DNA from: Paracoccus limosus
GTDB lineage: Bacteria > Pseudomonadota > Alphaproteobacteria > Rhodobacterales > Rhodobacteraceae
Length of the DNA: 64,000 nt
NCBI RefSeq assembly: GCF_009711185.1
Contig: NZ_WMIF01000001.1
Location: 248,001-312,000 of the forward strand
Direction: 5' to 3'
Of the stretch, positions 17,870-27,507 are shown piece after piece. Positions within the stretch are counted from its first letter, which is position 1; each line of letters begins with the position of its first letter. The notes beneath the pieces were generated by a model. That model was not told the DNA's origin. It ran no database searches and saw nothing but the letters and a program-made list of their open reading frames with translations. Both the position numbers and the translations under genes were made by a program.

Positions 17870-18547
17870 TCAGTCGCCGGCGACGTTGGGCGGCACGCGC
17901 AGGATGGATTCGTGCAGCGCGATCGCGTCCTCCAGGTTATAGAAGACCCGCAGCTGCCCGCCCTCCAGCACCGCGCCCATGTTGCACATCTGCCGGATCA
18001 TCGGCATCGAATGGCTGACCACGATGGCGCCCGAGGTGCTCATCCGGTCGTTGAACACCCGCTGCGACTTGGCGCGGAATTCGGCATCGCCGACGCTGGT
18101 CACCTCATCGACCAGATAGGTGTCGAAATGGATGCCCATGCTGGTGCCCATCGCCAGCCGCGAGCGCATCCCCGACGAATAGCTGGCAAAGGGCTGGTGA
18201 TAATGCGCGCCAAGTTCGGAAAACTCGGCGACGTAATCGACCAGCTCATCGGTATCCACGCCATAGATGCGCGCGACAAAGCGCACGTTCTGCGCCCCGG
18301 TCAGCTCGCCGTGAAAGCTGCCGGCAAAACCCACCGGCCATGAGATGGTGCCATCCGACACCACGCGGCCCGAATTGGGCGACACGGTGCCGGCGATCAT
18401 CTTCAGCAGCGTCGATTTGCCGGCGCCGTTGCGGCCCAGCAGCGCGACCGAGGCGCCGGTGGGAAATTCCGCGTTCAGCGCATCGGCCACCACATGGCGG
18501 CGCCCTTTCAGGCGGTAGGCCTTGGTCAGGTTCTCGAGCCGGATCAT
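17870..18547 (-). CDS. kpsT: Capsular polysaccharide ABC exporter, ATP-binding protein KpsT
   Basis: ATPase that drives capsule export with KpsM. The 225-residue product has Walker A GRNGAGKST, the KpsT-type signature SYSSGMRSRLAMG in place of LSGGQ, Walker B TYLVDEVTSVGD and the switch histidine in VVSHS. The length is usual for short polysaccharide-exporter ATPases without a carbohydrate-binding extension. It begins 3 bases after kpsE and ends 40 bases from the convergent DUF481 terminator. Its normal partner kpsM is not downstream but divergently placed at 20117. Confidence 0.95.
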   Translation of the reverse strand: MIRLENLTKAYRLKGRRHVVADALNAEFPTGASVALLGRNGAGKSTLLKMIAGTVSPNSGRVVSDGTISWPVGFAGSFHGELTGAQNVRFVARIYGVDTDELVDYVAEFSELGAHYHQPFASYSSGMRSRLAMGTSMGIHFDTYLVDEVTSVGDAEFRAKSQRVFNDRMSTSGAIVVSHSMPMIRQMCNMGAVLEGGQLRVFYNLEDAIALHESILRVPPNVAGD

Positions 18548-18550
18548 GGC

Positions 18551-20035
18551 TTAGGCGCGGTCACGGATGCTGTAATAGATCAGGACAAGGATCGACCAGC
18601 CGGTCAAGAGCAGCCCCGCCACGATCAGCAAGAGCCAGGGCCGGTTCGGCGCGGTCGAGCTTTGCGCCACCTTGGGCTCGATATGGGCAGCCAGATAGCG
18701 CGACTTGCGCTGCGCCTCGGCCAGCGAGGTCTCATAGGCGACACGCGCGGCGCGATAGGCGCCCTCGGCGAATTCGCGGTCCACCATCAGCTTTTCATAT
18801 TCGGCCATCAGCTGGGAATAGCTCTCGCCGGCGGGGCCGGACGAGGACGAGCCGAATTTCGACCGCTCGGCCTCGATCAGCTTGCGCAGCGCCTCGATCT
18901 TTTGTTGCGACTGGATGACGCGGTGATCGGTCGGCTTGGCATTGTCCAGAAGCAGGTCGTTGGCGACCAGTTGCTCGGCCAGCTTGGCCTGCAGCCCGCT
19001 CAGCACGCCCATCTGGCTGGTGAGGTCCGCGGTCGGATCGACGATCTGCGAGCGGATGCGGAAATCGGTCATCGCCTGCCGGGTCCGGGTCAGCTCGCCC
19101 CGCGCCTTGGCCAGCTCTTCCTCGGTCAGCCGCAGCGTGTCTGCGCGCGCGATGGCCGAGAGATCGTTGATCTTGTTGGCGCTTTCCTCGAACACCGCCT
19201 GCGCGATCTGCTGGGCGTCGTCGGGGCTGAAGGCCAGCACCTTCAGCGTGATGAGGCTGGTCGAGGTGTCGTAAAGCACCTTGACCTGACGCGGCCAGTA
19301 ATCGGTCAGATCCTCGATATGGCCGTCGGGGTTATAGGCAAAGACAAAGTCATGCGGCCAGTCGCGCGAGAATTTCTGCCGCAGGTTCAGTTTCTGGTCG
19401 ATCTTTTCGACCATGTCCTGACTGCGGATATATTCGTAAAGCACGTCCGAATCCGTGGCGCTGGAGGCACCGCCGGCCAAGGCGCCAAGCCCGCCCAGCA
19501 GGTCGATCGAGGGCACGCCGCCCTCTTTGTGCACGGCAAAGCCCACGGTCGAGACATATTGGTCCGAGGCCCGCGCCCACAGATACCACGCCCAGAACAG
19601 GCTGGGCACCACCACCATGACCACGAACGAGGCCAGCAGCAGCCAATGCCGGCGCCGGGGCTGGGCGATGGGCACGGTCGGGCGCACGGCCGGGGCGCCG
19701 GGCACGGCGGGCGGCGGGGCATTGGGACGCAGCGCCGGGGCCTGCGCGCCGGGGTTCTGCGGGGCAGGGCGCACGGCTGGCTGCGGCATCGGCCGCACCG
19801 GGATCGGCTGGGTGGCGGCGCGCTGCGCCGGCAGGGGCGAGGCCTGGAACGGGCGCGCGACCGCCGGGCGCGGCTGCTCGCCGCTTTGGGCCGGCTGGAT
19901 GCGCGGCTGCGCCTGGAACGGACGCTGGGCCGCCTGCGGCTGTTGTCCGCCGCTGGTGCCGGTATCGGCAGGGGCTGCGGTGGCTCGCGGCGCGGTGCTG
20001 CCGGGTGTTCCGGTCTGATCGTTGGGTTTGCTCAC
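18551..20035 (-). CDS. kpsE: Capsule export inner-membrane protein KpsE
   Basis: Polysaccharide co-polymerase/export protein that spans the periplasm and links KpsMT to KpsD. The 494-residue product has helices at about 131-152 and 466-487 flanking a large periplasmic region with coiled-coil character (about 280-420), and the PxxP-type ending SILVLIYYSIRD. Odd is an unusually long, disordered N-terminus of about 128 residues rich in Pro, Ala and Gln, with repeated RPFQA and QPxxA units. Family KpsE proteins are nearer 380 residues, so this is a real extension. Divergent from kpsM across 81 bases. Confidence 0.93.
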   Translation of the reverse strand: MSKPNDQTGTPGSTAPRATAAPADTGTSGGQQPQAAQRPFQAQPRIQPAQSGEQPRPAVARPFQASPLPAQRAATQPIPVRPMPQPAVRPAPQNPGAQAPALRPNAPPPAVPGAPAVRPTVPIAQPRRRHWLLLASFVVMVVVPSLFWAWYLWARASDQYVSTVGFAVHKEGGVPSIDLLGGLGALAGGASSATDSDVLYEYIRSQDMVEKIDQKLNLRQKFSRDWPHDFVFAYNPDGHIEDLTDYWPRQVKVLYDTSTSLITLKVLAFSPDDAQQIAQAVFEESANKINDLSAIARADTLRLTEEELAKARGELTRTRQAMTDFRIRSQIVDPTADLTSQMGVLSGLQAKLAEQLVANDLLLDNAKPTDHRVIQSQQKIEALRKLIEAERSKFGSSSSGPAGESYSQLMAEYEKLMVDREFAEGAYRAARVAYETSLAEAQRKSRYLAAHIEPKVAQSSTAPNRPWLLLIVAGLLLTGWSILVLIYYSIRDRA

Positions 20036-20116
20036 AGACGTGGCGCTTTCGCTGGTTTACCTTTTCTGCGCATTTGTTACATATTGCCTCTCGTCTAGAC
20101 CAGTCTTTGCATTCAC

Positions 20117-20935
20117 ATGTCCGAGATCAGCCCCTTGAATCCTGCGCCGCAACGCCCCTCTCACCACGGGCCGAGGTTCCGGATGCCGCGTATCCTGCTG
20201 GCGCTGATGCTGCGCGAGATGGCGACGACCTATGGCCGATCGGCCGGCGGCTATATCTGGGCCATCCTTGAGCCGGTGCTGGGGGTGGTGCTGCTGTCGG
20301 TGGTCTTTGGTCTGGCGCTGGCCAAGCCGGGGCTCGGATCGAACTTTCCGCTGTTCTATGCGACGGGGTTTCTGCCCTTTACCATGTTCAACGATCTGGC
20401 GGCCAAGGTGGCCAGCTCGATCCGCTATTCGCGGCCGTTTCTGGCCTATCCCAGCGTCACTTATCTTGACGCCATGCTGGCGCGGATCATCCTGAATGCG
20501 CTGACCCATGCCACTGTCATGGTCATCATCATCGGCGGCATCTTCGTGATCTATCAGCTGCCCGTGGTCATCAATCTGGGCGAGATCTGCGAGGCGCTGC
20601 TGATGATCACCGCGCTGGCGGTCGGGATCGGCACGCTGAACTGCTATCTGATGATGACATTCCCGGTCTGGGAACGTGCCTGGCAGATCCTGACGCGGCC
20701 GCTGTTTCTGGCCTCGGGCGTGTTCTTTCTTTACGACATGATGCCGATGCCGGCGCAGAACGTGCTGTGGTACAACCCGGTGCTGCATTGCATCACGCAG
20801 CTGCGGCGCGGCGTCTATCCGACCTATCAGGCCAGCTTCGTGTCGGCGGAATATGTCTTTGTTCTTTCGGCGGTGCTGACGCTGTTCGGTCTGCTGCTGT
20901 TGTCGCGCAACTATCGCGACATGCTCGAACGCTGA
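20117..20935 (+). CDS. kpsM: Capsular polysaccharide ABC exporter, permease KpsM
   Basis: ABC-2 type permease that moves the lipid-linked capsule across the inner membrane. The 272-residue product has the typical N-terminal amphipathic region (LLALMLREMATTYGRSAGGYIWAI), six hydrophobic helices and the conserved ending segment NPVLHCITQLRRGVYP. It is transcribed away from kpsE/kpsT instead of in the common kpsMT order. The kpsM and RTX genes end only 9 bases apart and converge. Confidence 0.95.
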   Translation: MSEISPLNPAPQRPSHHGPRFRMPRILLALMLREMATTYGRSAGGYIWAILEPVLGVVLLSVVFGLALAKPGLGSNFPLFYATGFLPFTMFNDLAAKVASSIRYSRPFLAYPSVTYLDAMLARIILNALTHATVMVIIIGGIFVIYQLPVVINLGEICEALLMITALAVGIGTLNCYLMMTFPVWERAWQILTRPLFLASGVFFLYDMMPMPAQNVLWYNPVLHCITQLRRGVYPTYQASFVSAEYVFVLSAVLTLFGLLLLSRNYRDMLER

Positions 20936-20944
20936 GGCCGCCCG

Positions 20945-23900
20945 TCACAACAGCAGGTCGTCGGCGCCCAGGGCGCCCCGGTTCTGCAGCATAATGGTCA
21001 GATCGGCCTGACCGTCGCCGTTCAGGTCGATCTCGACCCAGCTGTTGACGGGGCCGGCATAGCTGCGGATCTGGCCCGCGCCGCTGAACCCTGCATCGCC
21101 CACGAAGCTCAGCCCCAGCCCGCGGAAATCCATCCGGTCGGCGCCGGCGCCGAAATCGGCGATCACATCGGTGCTGCCGTCGAATGCGGCGCGCGCGGTA
21201 AAGACAAAGACATCCGCGCCCGCGCCGCCGCGCATGCTGTCGCTGCCCATGCCGCCATCCAGCGTGTCATTGCCCGCCCCGGCCAGCAGCGTGTCCCTGC
21301 CGGCCCCGCCGATCAGCCGGCCATGGCCGAACATGTCGATCAAAAGATCGTTGCCCGGCCCGCCGTTCAGCGTGTCATTGCCCGTCCCGCCGTCCAGCCG
21401 GTCGTCGCCGGCATCGCCATACAGCACGTCATTTTCCGAGCCGCCATGGATGGTGTCATTGCCGGCGCCGCCGGTAATGCTGTCATTGCCGCCATCGCCA
21501 CGCAGGATGTCGATGCCGTCGCCGCCCTGGATCCAATCCGCGCCCGGCCCGCCAAAGATGCGGTCATTGCCGGCATTGCCCGCCAGCCGGTCATTGCCAT
21601 AGCCGCCATAGATCAGGTCGTTGCCGTCATCGCCATAGATCCAGTCATTGCCGGCATTGCCGTAAAGCAGGTCATTGTGCAGCCCGCCCGAGATGGTGTC
21701 ATTGCCGTCGCCGCCGGCGATGCTGTCATTGCCGGCCTCGCCGCGCAGCACATCGTCATGGGCGCCGCCCCAGATCATGTCGCTGCCCGCGCCGCCCCAG
21801 ATCTGGTCGCGACCAAAGCCGCCCGAGATGCGGTCATTGCCGTCCCCGGCCCAGATGGTGTCAAAGCCATAGCCGCCATGGATGGTGTCGTTGCCGGGTC
21901 CGCCCTGAATCATATCGTGATCCAGACCGCCGTCGATGTAATCATTGCCGAAGCCGCCCTGCAGCAGATCGTTGCCGGCGCCGCCCCAGATCGAATCATT
22001 GCCACCCCCGGCCGAGATCGTGTCCTGCCCGGCCTCGCCGGCGATACGGTCGTTGCCGCCCCCGGTCACAACCTCGTCATTGCCGGCACCGGCCCAGATC
22101 GCCGCCGCGCCGGTCCAGTCCTCGATATGGTCGTCGCCATCCTCGCCATAGATCAGGTCATTTCCGGCATAGCCGTACAGGCTGTCATTGCCGGCACCGC
22201 CATACAGCGTGTCATTGCCGGTCCCGCCCTGCAGCTCGTCATCGCCATCGCCGCCGATCAGGCGATCATTGCCCTCCTCGCCGATCAGGCGGTCGTTGCC
22301 GGCGCCGCCCATCAGCGTGTCGTCGCCCGCGCCGCCGATCAGCGTGTCGCGGCCCTCGGCCCCCATCAGCAGGTCGGCGCCGCCAAGGCCGTAAAGATAG
22401 GCATTGCCCGCCACGGCGGTCAGCGTGTCATCGCCATCGGTGCCGATCAGGTTCGAGGGCGCCGCTGGCGGCTGGTAATGCGCGGCCGGGAACATGCTGT
22501 CGTTGAAATCGCTGGCCTGCAGCGTGCTGCCGTCGCGGGTGCGGATCACGATCACCGTATCGCCAAAGACGATGCGGATGCCGTCCCATTGCCCGCGAAA
22601 GGTCAGCTGCGTGATGCTGCGCAACATGCCGAGGTTGGAAAGGTCCAGCCGGTCCACGCCCAGCTCGAAGTCGCGGATGACGATCTGTCCTGAAACCGCA
22701 GTCGGCACAAAGATGTCGGCGCCATTGCCGCCGGCCAGCTCGACCGGCTCGCTGCCCGAAATCAGGATGTCGTCGCCATCGCCGCCCCGGATCCGCGTCG
22801 TGCCCTCGCCCGCGCGCAGCAGATCGTCGCCGGCGGTGCCGGTCACGGCGCCGGCGCCCACGGTCCGGGTCTCGCCGATCTGGCCGGGGTCAAAGACCAG
22901 ATGCGTCAGCCCGGCCTCGGTCGCCGAGGTGACGAAAAGCGCGATCTTGCCGCCGATCACCATGGCCTGGATCGCCGAAACATCGGCCAGACTGCGGTCG
23001 TCGGCATCGACCAGCGTGGTCAGAAACAGCAGCCGCCCGTTCGGCATGACCGTAAAGACCGAGATGCCATCATCGCCGCCGCCGGCAAAGACATAGGCCC
23101 GGCCATCCACCATCGCCGTCTCCAGCGCGGTGGCGCCGCTGAAGCGGGTGTTGAGCGAGTCGATGACGTGATCGACCGGCACCAGCGTGCCCTCATAGGT
23201 GATGCGCATGGTGGTCAGCGACGAGCTTTGCGCCCCGGCCACGATCAGATAGGTCACGCCCTGCACAGTGACCGTGCCGATGTGGTTGGGCGCCGCCAGA
23301 CCGATGCCGCTGTCGGACCACAGCACCTGCGTGCGCCCCAGCGTGCCATCGCCATTGATACCCTGAATTGCGACGTAATTCCCCAGCGCCGAGGCGGTCA
23401 GCATGAAGCTGCGGTCGCCCAGCTGCACCACCTGCATGTCGTTGATCTCGGTTCCCTGCTGGCCGGGCAGCCAGGGCAGGTTGCCGATGGCGGTCTTGCC
23501 AAGGCTGCCGTCGCCATTCACCTGCCAGATGGTAAAGGCGGGCAGGTTGTTGCGCGCCGAGTAGAGAAAGGTTCCCATCGGCGTCTGAAACGAGCCGAGC
23601 TGCGTCACGTCCTGACCCAGCGGCCCCAGTGCTGCGCCGCCGACCATCGCCCCGTCGGCGCCAAGGCTCAGCCCGGCGGTGGTGCCGTTGACCAGCCCCA
23701 CGCCGAACAGCGCCGCACTGCCGCCCATCTGCACCAGCGCCGCTGCCGGCCGGTCCAGATAGCCCATGCCCGGCGCATAGGCCTGCGTGCCGGTCAGTTG
23801 CAGCGCCTGATCGGCGGCGTCCAGCCGATAGGCGGCGATGCCACCGCCCTTCTGGGTCACGGTGTAAAGGGTGTTTCCGGCACTGGACTGAAAGGCCTGC

Positions 23901-23971
23901 ATATCCGCGATGCCGATCGCGAAGGGGACCTTGTCGCCCAGATAGGTTGCGACGTGGCGGTAGGTCAGCAT
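20945..23971 (-). CDS. RTX-type calcium-binding repeat protein, probable type I secretion substrate
   Basis: A 1008-residue secreted-type protein. Residues 1 to about 370 form a beta-rich, propeller-like domain (recurrent aromatic and hydrophobic strands with YLIVAG, LFVTSA and similar). A short RTX block sits near 377-405, then roughly forty GGxGxDxLx nonapeptides fill about 507-920, the parallel beta-roll that folds on calcium outside the cell. The C-terminal ~90 residues, with VFVFTARAAFDGSTDVIADF, resemble the uncleaved type I secretion signal. There is no N-terminal signal peptide. No type I exporter lies in the window. Start codon support is weak, but the N-terminus fits related Rhodobacterales proteins. 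Confidence 0.93.
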   Translation of the reverse strand: MLTYRHVATYLGDKVPFAIGIADMQAFQSSAGNTLYTVTQKGGGIAAYRLDAADQALQLTGTQAYAPGMGYLDRPAAALVQMGGSAALFGVGLVNGTTAGLSLGADGAMVGGAALGPLGQDVTQLGSFQTPMGTFLYSARNNLPAFTIWQVNGDGSLGKTAIGNLPWLPGQQGTEINDMQVVQLGDRSFMLTASALGNYVAIQGINGDGTLGRTQVLWSDSGIGLAAPNHIGTVTVQGVTYLIVAGAQSSSLTTMRITYEGTLVPVDHVIDSLNTRFSGATALETAMVDGRAYVFAGGGDDGISVFTVMPNGRLLFLTTLVDADDRSLADVSAIQAMVIGGKIALFVTSATEAGLTHLVFDPGQIGETRTVGAGAVTGTAGDDLLRAGEGTTRIRGGDGDDILISGSEPVELAGGNGADIFVPTAVSGQIVIRDFELGVDRLDLSNLGMLRSITQLTFRGQWDGIRIVFGDTVIVIRTRDGSTLQASDFNDSMFPAAHYQPPAAPSNLIGTDGDDTLTAVAGNAYLYGLGGADLLMGAEGRDTLIGGAGDDTLMGGAGNDRLIGEEGNDRLIGGDGDDELQGGTGNDTLYGGAGNDSLYGYAGNDLIYGEDGDDHIEDWTGAAAIWAGAGNDEVVTGGGNDRIAGEAGQDTISAGGGNDSIWGGAGNDLLQGGFGNDYIDGGLDHDMIQGGPGNDTIHGGYGFDTIWAGDGNDRISGGFGRDQIWGGAGSDMIWGGAHDDVLRGEAGNDSIAGGDGNDTISGGLHNDLLYGNAGNDWIYGDDGNDLIYGGYGNDRLAGNAGNDRIFGGPGADWIQGGDGIDILRGDGGNDSITGGAGNDTIHGGSENDVLYGDAGDDRLDGGTGNDTLNGGPGNDLLIDMFGHGRLIGGAGRDTLLAGAGNDTLDGGMGSDSMRGGAGADVFVFTARAAFDGSTDVIADFGAGADRMDFRGLGLSFVGDAGFSGAGQIRSYAGPVNSWVEIDLNGDGQADLTIMLQNRGALGADDLLL
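21230..22450 (-). repeat. RTX nonapeptide repeat array within the gene at 20945-23971
   Basis: About forty tandem 27-base units encode GGxGxDxLx. On the plus strand this appears as recurring GTCATTGCC/GCCGCC blocks. The array is a coding repeat, not a CRISPR array, and is a likely site for slippage or recombination. Confidence 0.92.
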
Positions 23972-24177
23972 GGAAATGGTCTTGGGTTATGGGGGTGGTG
24001 GTGAAAGTTCTTGGCTATGCCCCACAGAAACCCGCCGGGGCGCTGACGTCACCTGCTTTAAGCCGGGCATTTTAGCTTCATCGCGCCTTGAAAACCCCGG
24101 CCGGCGCGGCCCCCTGCTTGCGAGGCGGGGGAACATGCGCCATACGTTTTTCCAAAGGCAAGGGAATTGGAATAACG

Positions 24178-24741
24178 ATGCAGATCGAACGCACCGCACT
24201 TCCTGGCGTGCTGATCCTGGTCCCGCGCCGGCACGGCGATGCGCGCGGCTTCTTCTCGGAAAGCTGGAACCGGCGCACGCTCAGCGAGGCGGGGGTCGAC
24301 CTGCCGGAGTTTGTGCAGGACAATCATTCGCTTTCAGCGGCTTGCGGCACATTGCGTGGCCTGCATTTTCAAGCGCCGCCCCATGCGCAGGGCAAGCTGG
24401 TGCGCTGCGGGCGCGGCCGGCTGTTTGATGTCGCGGTCGATATCCGCAAGGGCAGCCCGACCTATGGCCAGTGGTTCGGAACCGAGCTTTCCTTTGAAAA
24501 CGGTCGCCAGATTTGGATCCCGGCGGGGTTTCTGCATGGTTTCGTGACCCGTGATCCCGACACCGAAATTTGCTATAAATGCACCGATCATTATGCGCCG
24601 GAATGCGATGGCAGCGTCGCCTGGGACAGTCTGGGCATCGACTGGGGCCTGTCGCAACCGCCGCTTCTGTCGGGCAAGGATGCTGCGGCCACGCCATTTT
24701 CCGAATTTGATTCTCCTTTTGTTTACGAGGCCGGCAAATGA
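24178..24741 (+). CDS. rfbC: dTDP-4-dehydrorhamnose 3,5-epimerase
   Basis: Third enzyme of dTDP-L-rhamnose synthesis. The 187-residue cupin protein contains [28 protein letters not shown] (catalytic His in LRGLHFQ) and PAGFLHGFV, all family hallmarks. ATG 24178 follows GGAATAAC; the frame is open upstream to 24088 without support. It overlaps rfbB by ATGA. First gene of rfbCBDA, next to capsule genes, so it probably supplies rhamnose to a surface polysaccharide. Confidence 0.96.
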   Translation: MQIERTALPGVLILVPRRHGDARGFFSESWNRRTLSEAGVDLPEFVQDNHSLSAACGTLRGLHFQAPPHAQGKLVRCGRGRLFDVAVDIRKGSPTYGQWFGTELSFENGRQIWIPAGFLHGFVTRDPDTEICYKCTDHYAPECDGSVAWDSLGIDWGLSQPPLLSGKDAAATPFSEFDSPFVYEAGK

Positions 24742-25775
24742 AGATTCTGGTGACGGGCGGGGCGGGGTTCATCGGCTCGGCCGTGGTGCGGCTGGCGGTG
24801 GCGCGCGGCCATGAGGTGGTGAACCTTGACGCGCTGACCTATGCCGCCAATCTGGAAAACGTGGCCTCGGTCGCGGACCAGCCGGGTTACGCCTTTGAGC
24901 AGGCCGATCTGCGCGACCGGGCGGCGCTGGACCGCGTGCTGGCCGATCACCAGCCCGATGCCATCATGCATCTGGCCGCCGAAAGCCATGTCGACCGCTC
25001 GATCGACGGGCCGGGCGCCTTTATCGAAACCAACATCACCGGCACCTATAACCTGCTGGAGGCAGCGCGGGCCTATTGGGTCGCGCAGGGCCGGCCCGAG
25101 GGCTTCCGCTTTCACCATATCTCGACCGACGAGGTTTTCGGCAGTCTGGGCGAGACCGGGCAGTTCACCGAAGACACCCCTTATGACCCGCGCAGCCCCT
25201 ATTCGGCCAGCAAGGCGGCCTCGGACCATCTGGTGCGGGCATGGCACGAAACCTACGGGCTGCCGGTAGTTCTGACCAATTGCTCGAACAATTACGGCCC
25301 GTTCCATTTCCCGGAAAAGCTGGTTCCGGTGGTGATCCTGAACGCACTGCACGGCCGGCCGATCCCGGTCTATGGCGACGGCGGCAATATCCGCGACTGG
25401 CTTTATGTCGAGGATCACGCCGACGCCCTGCTTCTGGTGCTGGAAAAGGGCGAGTTGGGCCGCAGCTACAATATCGGCGGCGAGAACGAGGCGAAAAACA
25501 TCGATCTCGTGCGCACGATCTGCGCGCATATGGATCGGCTGCGTCCCGATGCCGCGCCGCATGACCGGCTGATCACCTTTGTCACCGACCGGCCGGGCCA
25601 CGACCGGCGCTATGCCATCGACCCGACCCGCATCCGCACCGAACTGGGCTGGCGTCCCTCGTTGACCGTCGAAGAGGGGCTCCGCCGCACCGTCGAATGG
25701 TATCTGGACAATCAGGACTGGTGGCAGCCGCTGCTGGCCCGGCAGGGCGTCGGCGAGCGGTTGGGCAAGGCATGA
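24738..25775 (+). CDS. rfbB: dTDP-glucose 4,6-dehydratase
   Basis: Short-chain dehydrogenase that makes dTDP-4-keto-6-deoxyglucose. The 345-residue product has the NAD site GGAGFIGSA at the N-terminus, [11 protein letters not shown], the catalytic ISTDEVFG segment, the [10 protein letters not shown] triad region (Tyr-x3-Lys) and [12 protein letters not shown]. The ATG overlaps the rfbC stop and the stop overlaps rfbD, both as ATGA, so all four genes are translationally coupled. Confidence 0.97.
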   Translation: MKILVTGGAGFIGSAVVRLAVARGHEVVNLDALTYAANLENVASVADQPGYAFEQADLRDRAALDRVLADHQPDAIMHLAAESHVDRSIDGPGAFIETNITGTYNLLEAARAYWVAQGRPEGFRFHHISTDEVFGSLGETGQFTEDTPYDPRSPYSASKAASDHLVRAWHETYGLPVVLTNCSNNYGPFHFPEKLVPVVILNALHGRPIPVYGDGGNIRDWLYVEDHADALLLVLEKGELGRSYNIGGENEAKNIDLVRTICAHMDRLRPDAAPHDRLITFVTDRPGHDRRYAIDPTRIRTELGWRPSLTVEEGLRRTVEWYLDNQDWWQPLLARQGVGERLGKA

Positions 25776-26623
25776 CCGGGCTTCTGGTCTTTGGCCGGGG
25801 CGGCCAGCTTTCGACCGAACTGGCGCTGCAGGCGCCCGAGGCGCAGTTTCTGGGCCAGGATCAGGCCGATCTGACCGATCCCGCCGCCTGCGCCGCGCTG
25901 CTGCGCGACCTTGCGCCGCGCGCCGTCATCAACGCCGCCGCCCATACCGCCGTCGACCGCGCCGAATCCGAGCCCGAGATCGCGCATCTGATCAACGCCG
26001 CCGCCCCCGCTGCCATGGCCAAGGTGGCCGCCGATCTGGGTATCCCGTTTCTGCATGTCTCGACCGATTATGTCTTCGACGGCTCGGGCGACACGCCCTG
26101 GCGCGAGACCGATCCGACCGGCCCGCTGGGCGTCTATGGCGCCTCGAAACTGGCGGGCGAGCAGGACGTGGCCACCGCTGGCGGGCAATGGGCGGTGTTG
26201 CGCACCTCATGGGTGTTCTCGGCGCATGGCAACAATTTCGTGCGCACCATGCTGCGACTGGGGGCCGAGCGCGACGAATTGCGCGTGGTCGCGGACCAGC
26301 ATGGCGGCCCGACGCCGGCCCGCGCCATCGCCGGTGCCTGCCTGACCATGATCGCCGCGATGCAGGCCGATCCGGCGCGCGGCGGCATCTATCATTTCGC
26401 AGGCGCGCCCGACACCACATGGGCCGGCTTCGCCCGCGCGATCATGCAGCGTGGCGGGCTGTCCTGCCGCATCATCGACATTCCCTCCAGTGATTATCCC
26501 ACCCCGGCGCACCGCCCGGCCAATTCCCGGCTGGATTGCAGCGCCATCGCCCGCGATTTCGGAATTTCCCGCCCCGACTGGCGCGACGGACTGGCACATG
26601 CAATTACGGAGCTTCAGGCATGA
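25772..26623 (+). CDS. rfbD: dTDP-4-dehydrorhamnose reductase
   Basis: Final NADPH-dependent step to dTDP-L-rhamnose. The 283-residue product has [11 protein letters not shown] at the nucleotide site, [24 protein letters not shown] and YGASKLAGE with the catalytic Tyr and Lys, and RTSWVFS. The start at 25772 overlaps the rfbB stop; earlier in-frame starts lie inside rfbB. Confidence 0.96.
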   Translation: MTGLLVFGRGGQLSTELALQAPEAQFLGQDQADLTDPAACAALLRDLAPRAVINAAAHTAVDRAESEPEIAHLINAAAPAAMAKVAADLGIPFLHVSTDYVFDGSGDTPWRETDPTGPLGVYGASKLAGEQDVATAGGQWAVLRTSWVFSAHGNNFVRTMLRLGAERDELRVVADQHGGPTPARAIAGACLTMIAAMQADPARGGIYHFAGAPDTTWAGFARAIMQRGGLSCRIIDIPSSDYPTPAHRPANSRLDCSAIARDFGISRPDWRDGLAHAITELQA

Positions 26624-27507
26624 ACGACACAACCAATTCTCGGCGCAAGGGCATCATTCTGGCCGGCGGCTCGGGCACGCGGCTGTATCCGATCACCATG
26701 GGCGTGTCGAAGCAGCTTTTGCCGATCTATGACAAGCCGATGATCTATTACCCGATCTCGGTGCTGATGCTGGCCGGCATCCGCGACATCGCCATCATCA
26801 CCACGCCCGAGGATCAGGCGCAGTTCCAGCGTCTGCTGGGCGACGGCAGCCAATGGGGGCTCAGCTTTACCTTCATCGTGCAGCCCTCGCCGGACGGGCT
26901 GGCACAGGCCTATATTCTGGCCGAGGATTTTCTGGACGGCGCGCCCTCGGCCATGGTGCTGGGCGACAACATCTTTTTCGGCCATGGCCTGCCCTTGCTG
27001 CTGGACGCGGCCGACAAGCGTCCTTCGGGCGGCACGGTCTTTGGCTATCGGGTCGCCGATCCCGAACGTTACGGCGTCGTGGCCTTCGACGATCAGGGAC
27101 AGGTGCGCGAGATCATCGAGAAACCGCCGGTGCCGCCGTCCGACTACGCCGTCACCGGGCTCTATTTCCTTGACGGCACCGCGCCCGAACGCGCCAAGCA
27201 GGTCAAACCCTCGGCCCGGGGCGAAATCGAGATCACCACGCTTCTGGAAACCTACCTGCACGAGGGCAACCTGACCGTCGAGCGCATGGGCCGCGGCTTT
27301 GCATGGCTGGACACCGGCACCCATTCCAGCCTGCTGGACGCGGGAAACTTCGTGCGCACGCTCGAGGATCGGCAGGGCTTGCAGACCGGCTGCCCCGAAG
27401 AGATCGCCTTCGATCAGGGCTGGATCGACGAGGCGGGCCTGCGCCGTCAGGCTGAGCGGTTCTCCAAGAACGAATACGGCCGCTACCTGCTGCGCCTGCT
27501 GGGCTAA
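26620..27507 (+). CDS. rfbA: Glucose-1-phosphate thymidylyltransferase
   Basis: First step of dTDP-rhamnose synthesis (dTTP + glucose 1-phosphate). The 295-residue product has the nucleotidyltransferase signature [41 protein letters not shown] and [18 protein letters not shown] 26620 overlaps the rfbD stop. It ends the rfbCBDA operon; only a weak hairpin (CCGGC/GCCGG then TTTTT, 27583-27603) follows. Confidence 0.97.
   Translation: MNDTTNSRRKGIILAGGSGTRLYPITMGVSKQLLPIYDKPMIYYPISVLMLAGIRDIAIITTPEDQAQFQRLLGDGSQWGLSFTFIVQPSPDGLAQAYILAEDFLDGAPSAMVLGDNIFFGHGLPLLLDAADKRPSGGTVFGYRVADPERYGVVAFDDQGQVREIIEKPPVPPSDYAVTGLYFLDGTAPERAKQVKPSARGEIEITTLLETYLHEGNLTVERMGRGFAWLDTGTHSSLLDAGNFVRTLEDRQGLQTGCPEEIAFDQGWIDEAGLRRQAERFSKNEYGRYLLRLLG

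Noticed and set aside
21230..22450. CRISPR-like regular repeats
   Set aside because: Units of about 27 bases run head to tail without unique spacers and encode RTX nonapeptides.
21323..22693. 456-codon plus-strand frame inside the RTX gene
   Set aside because: Its repeats are the complement of the GGxGxDxLx coding units; the minus-strand protein is clearly real.
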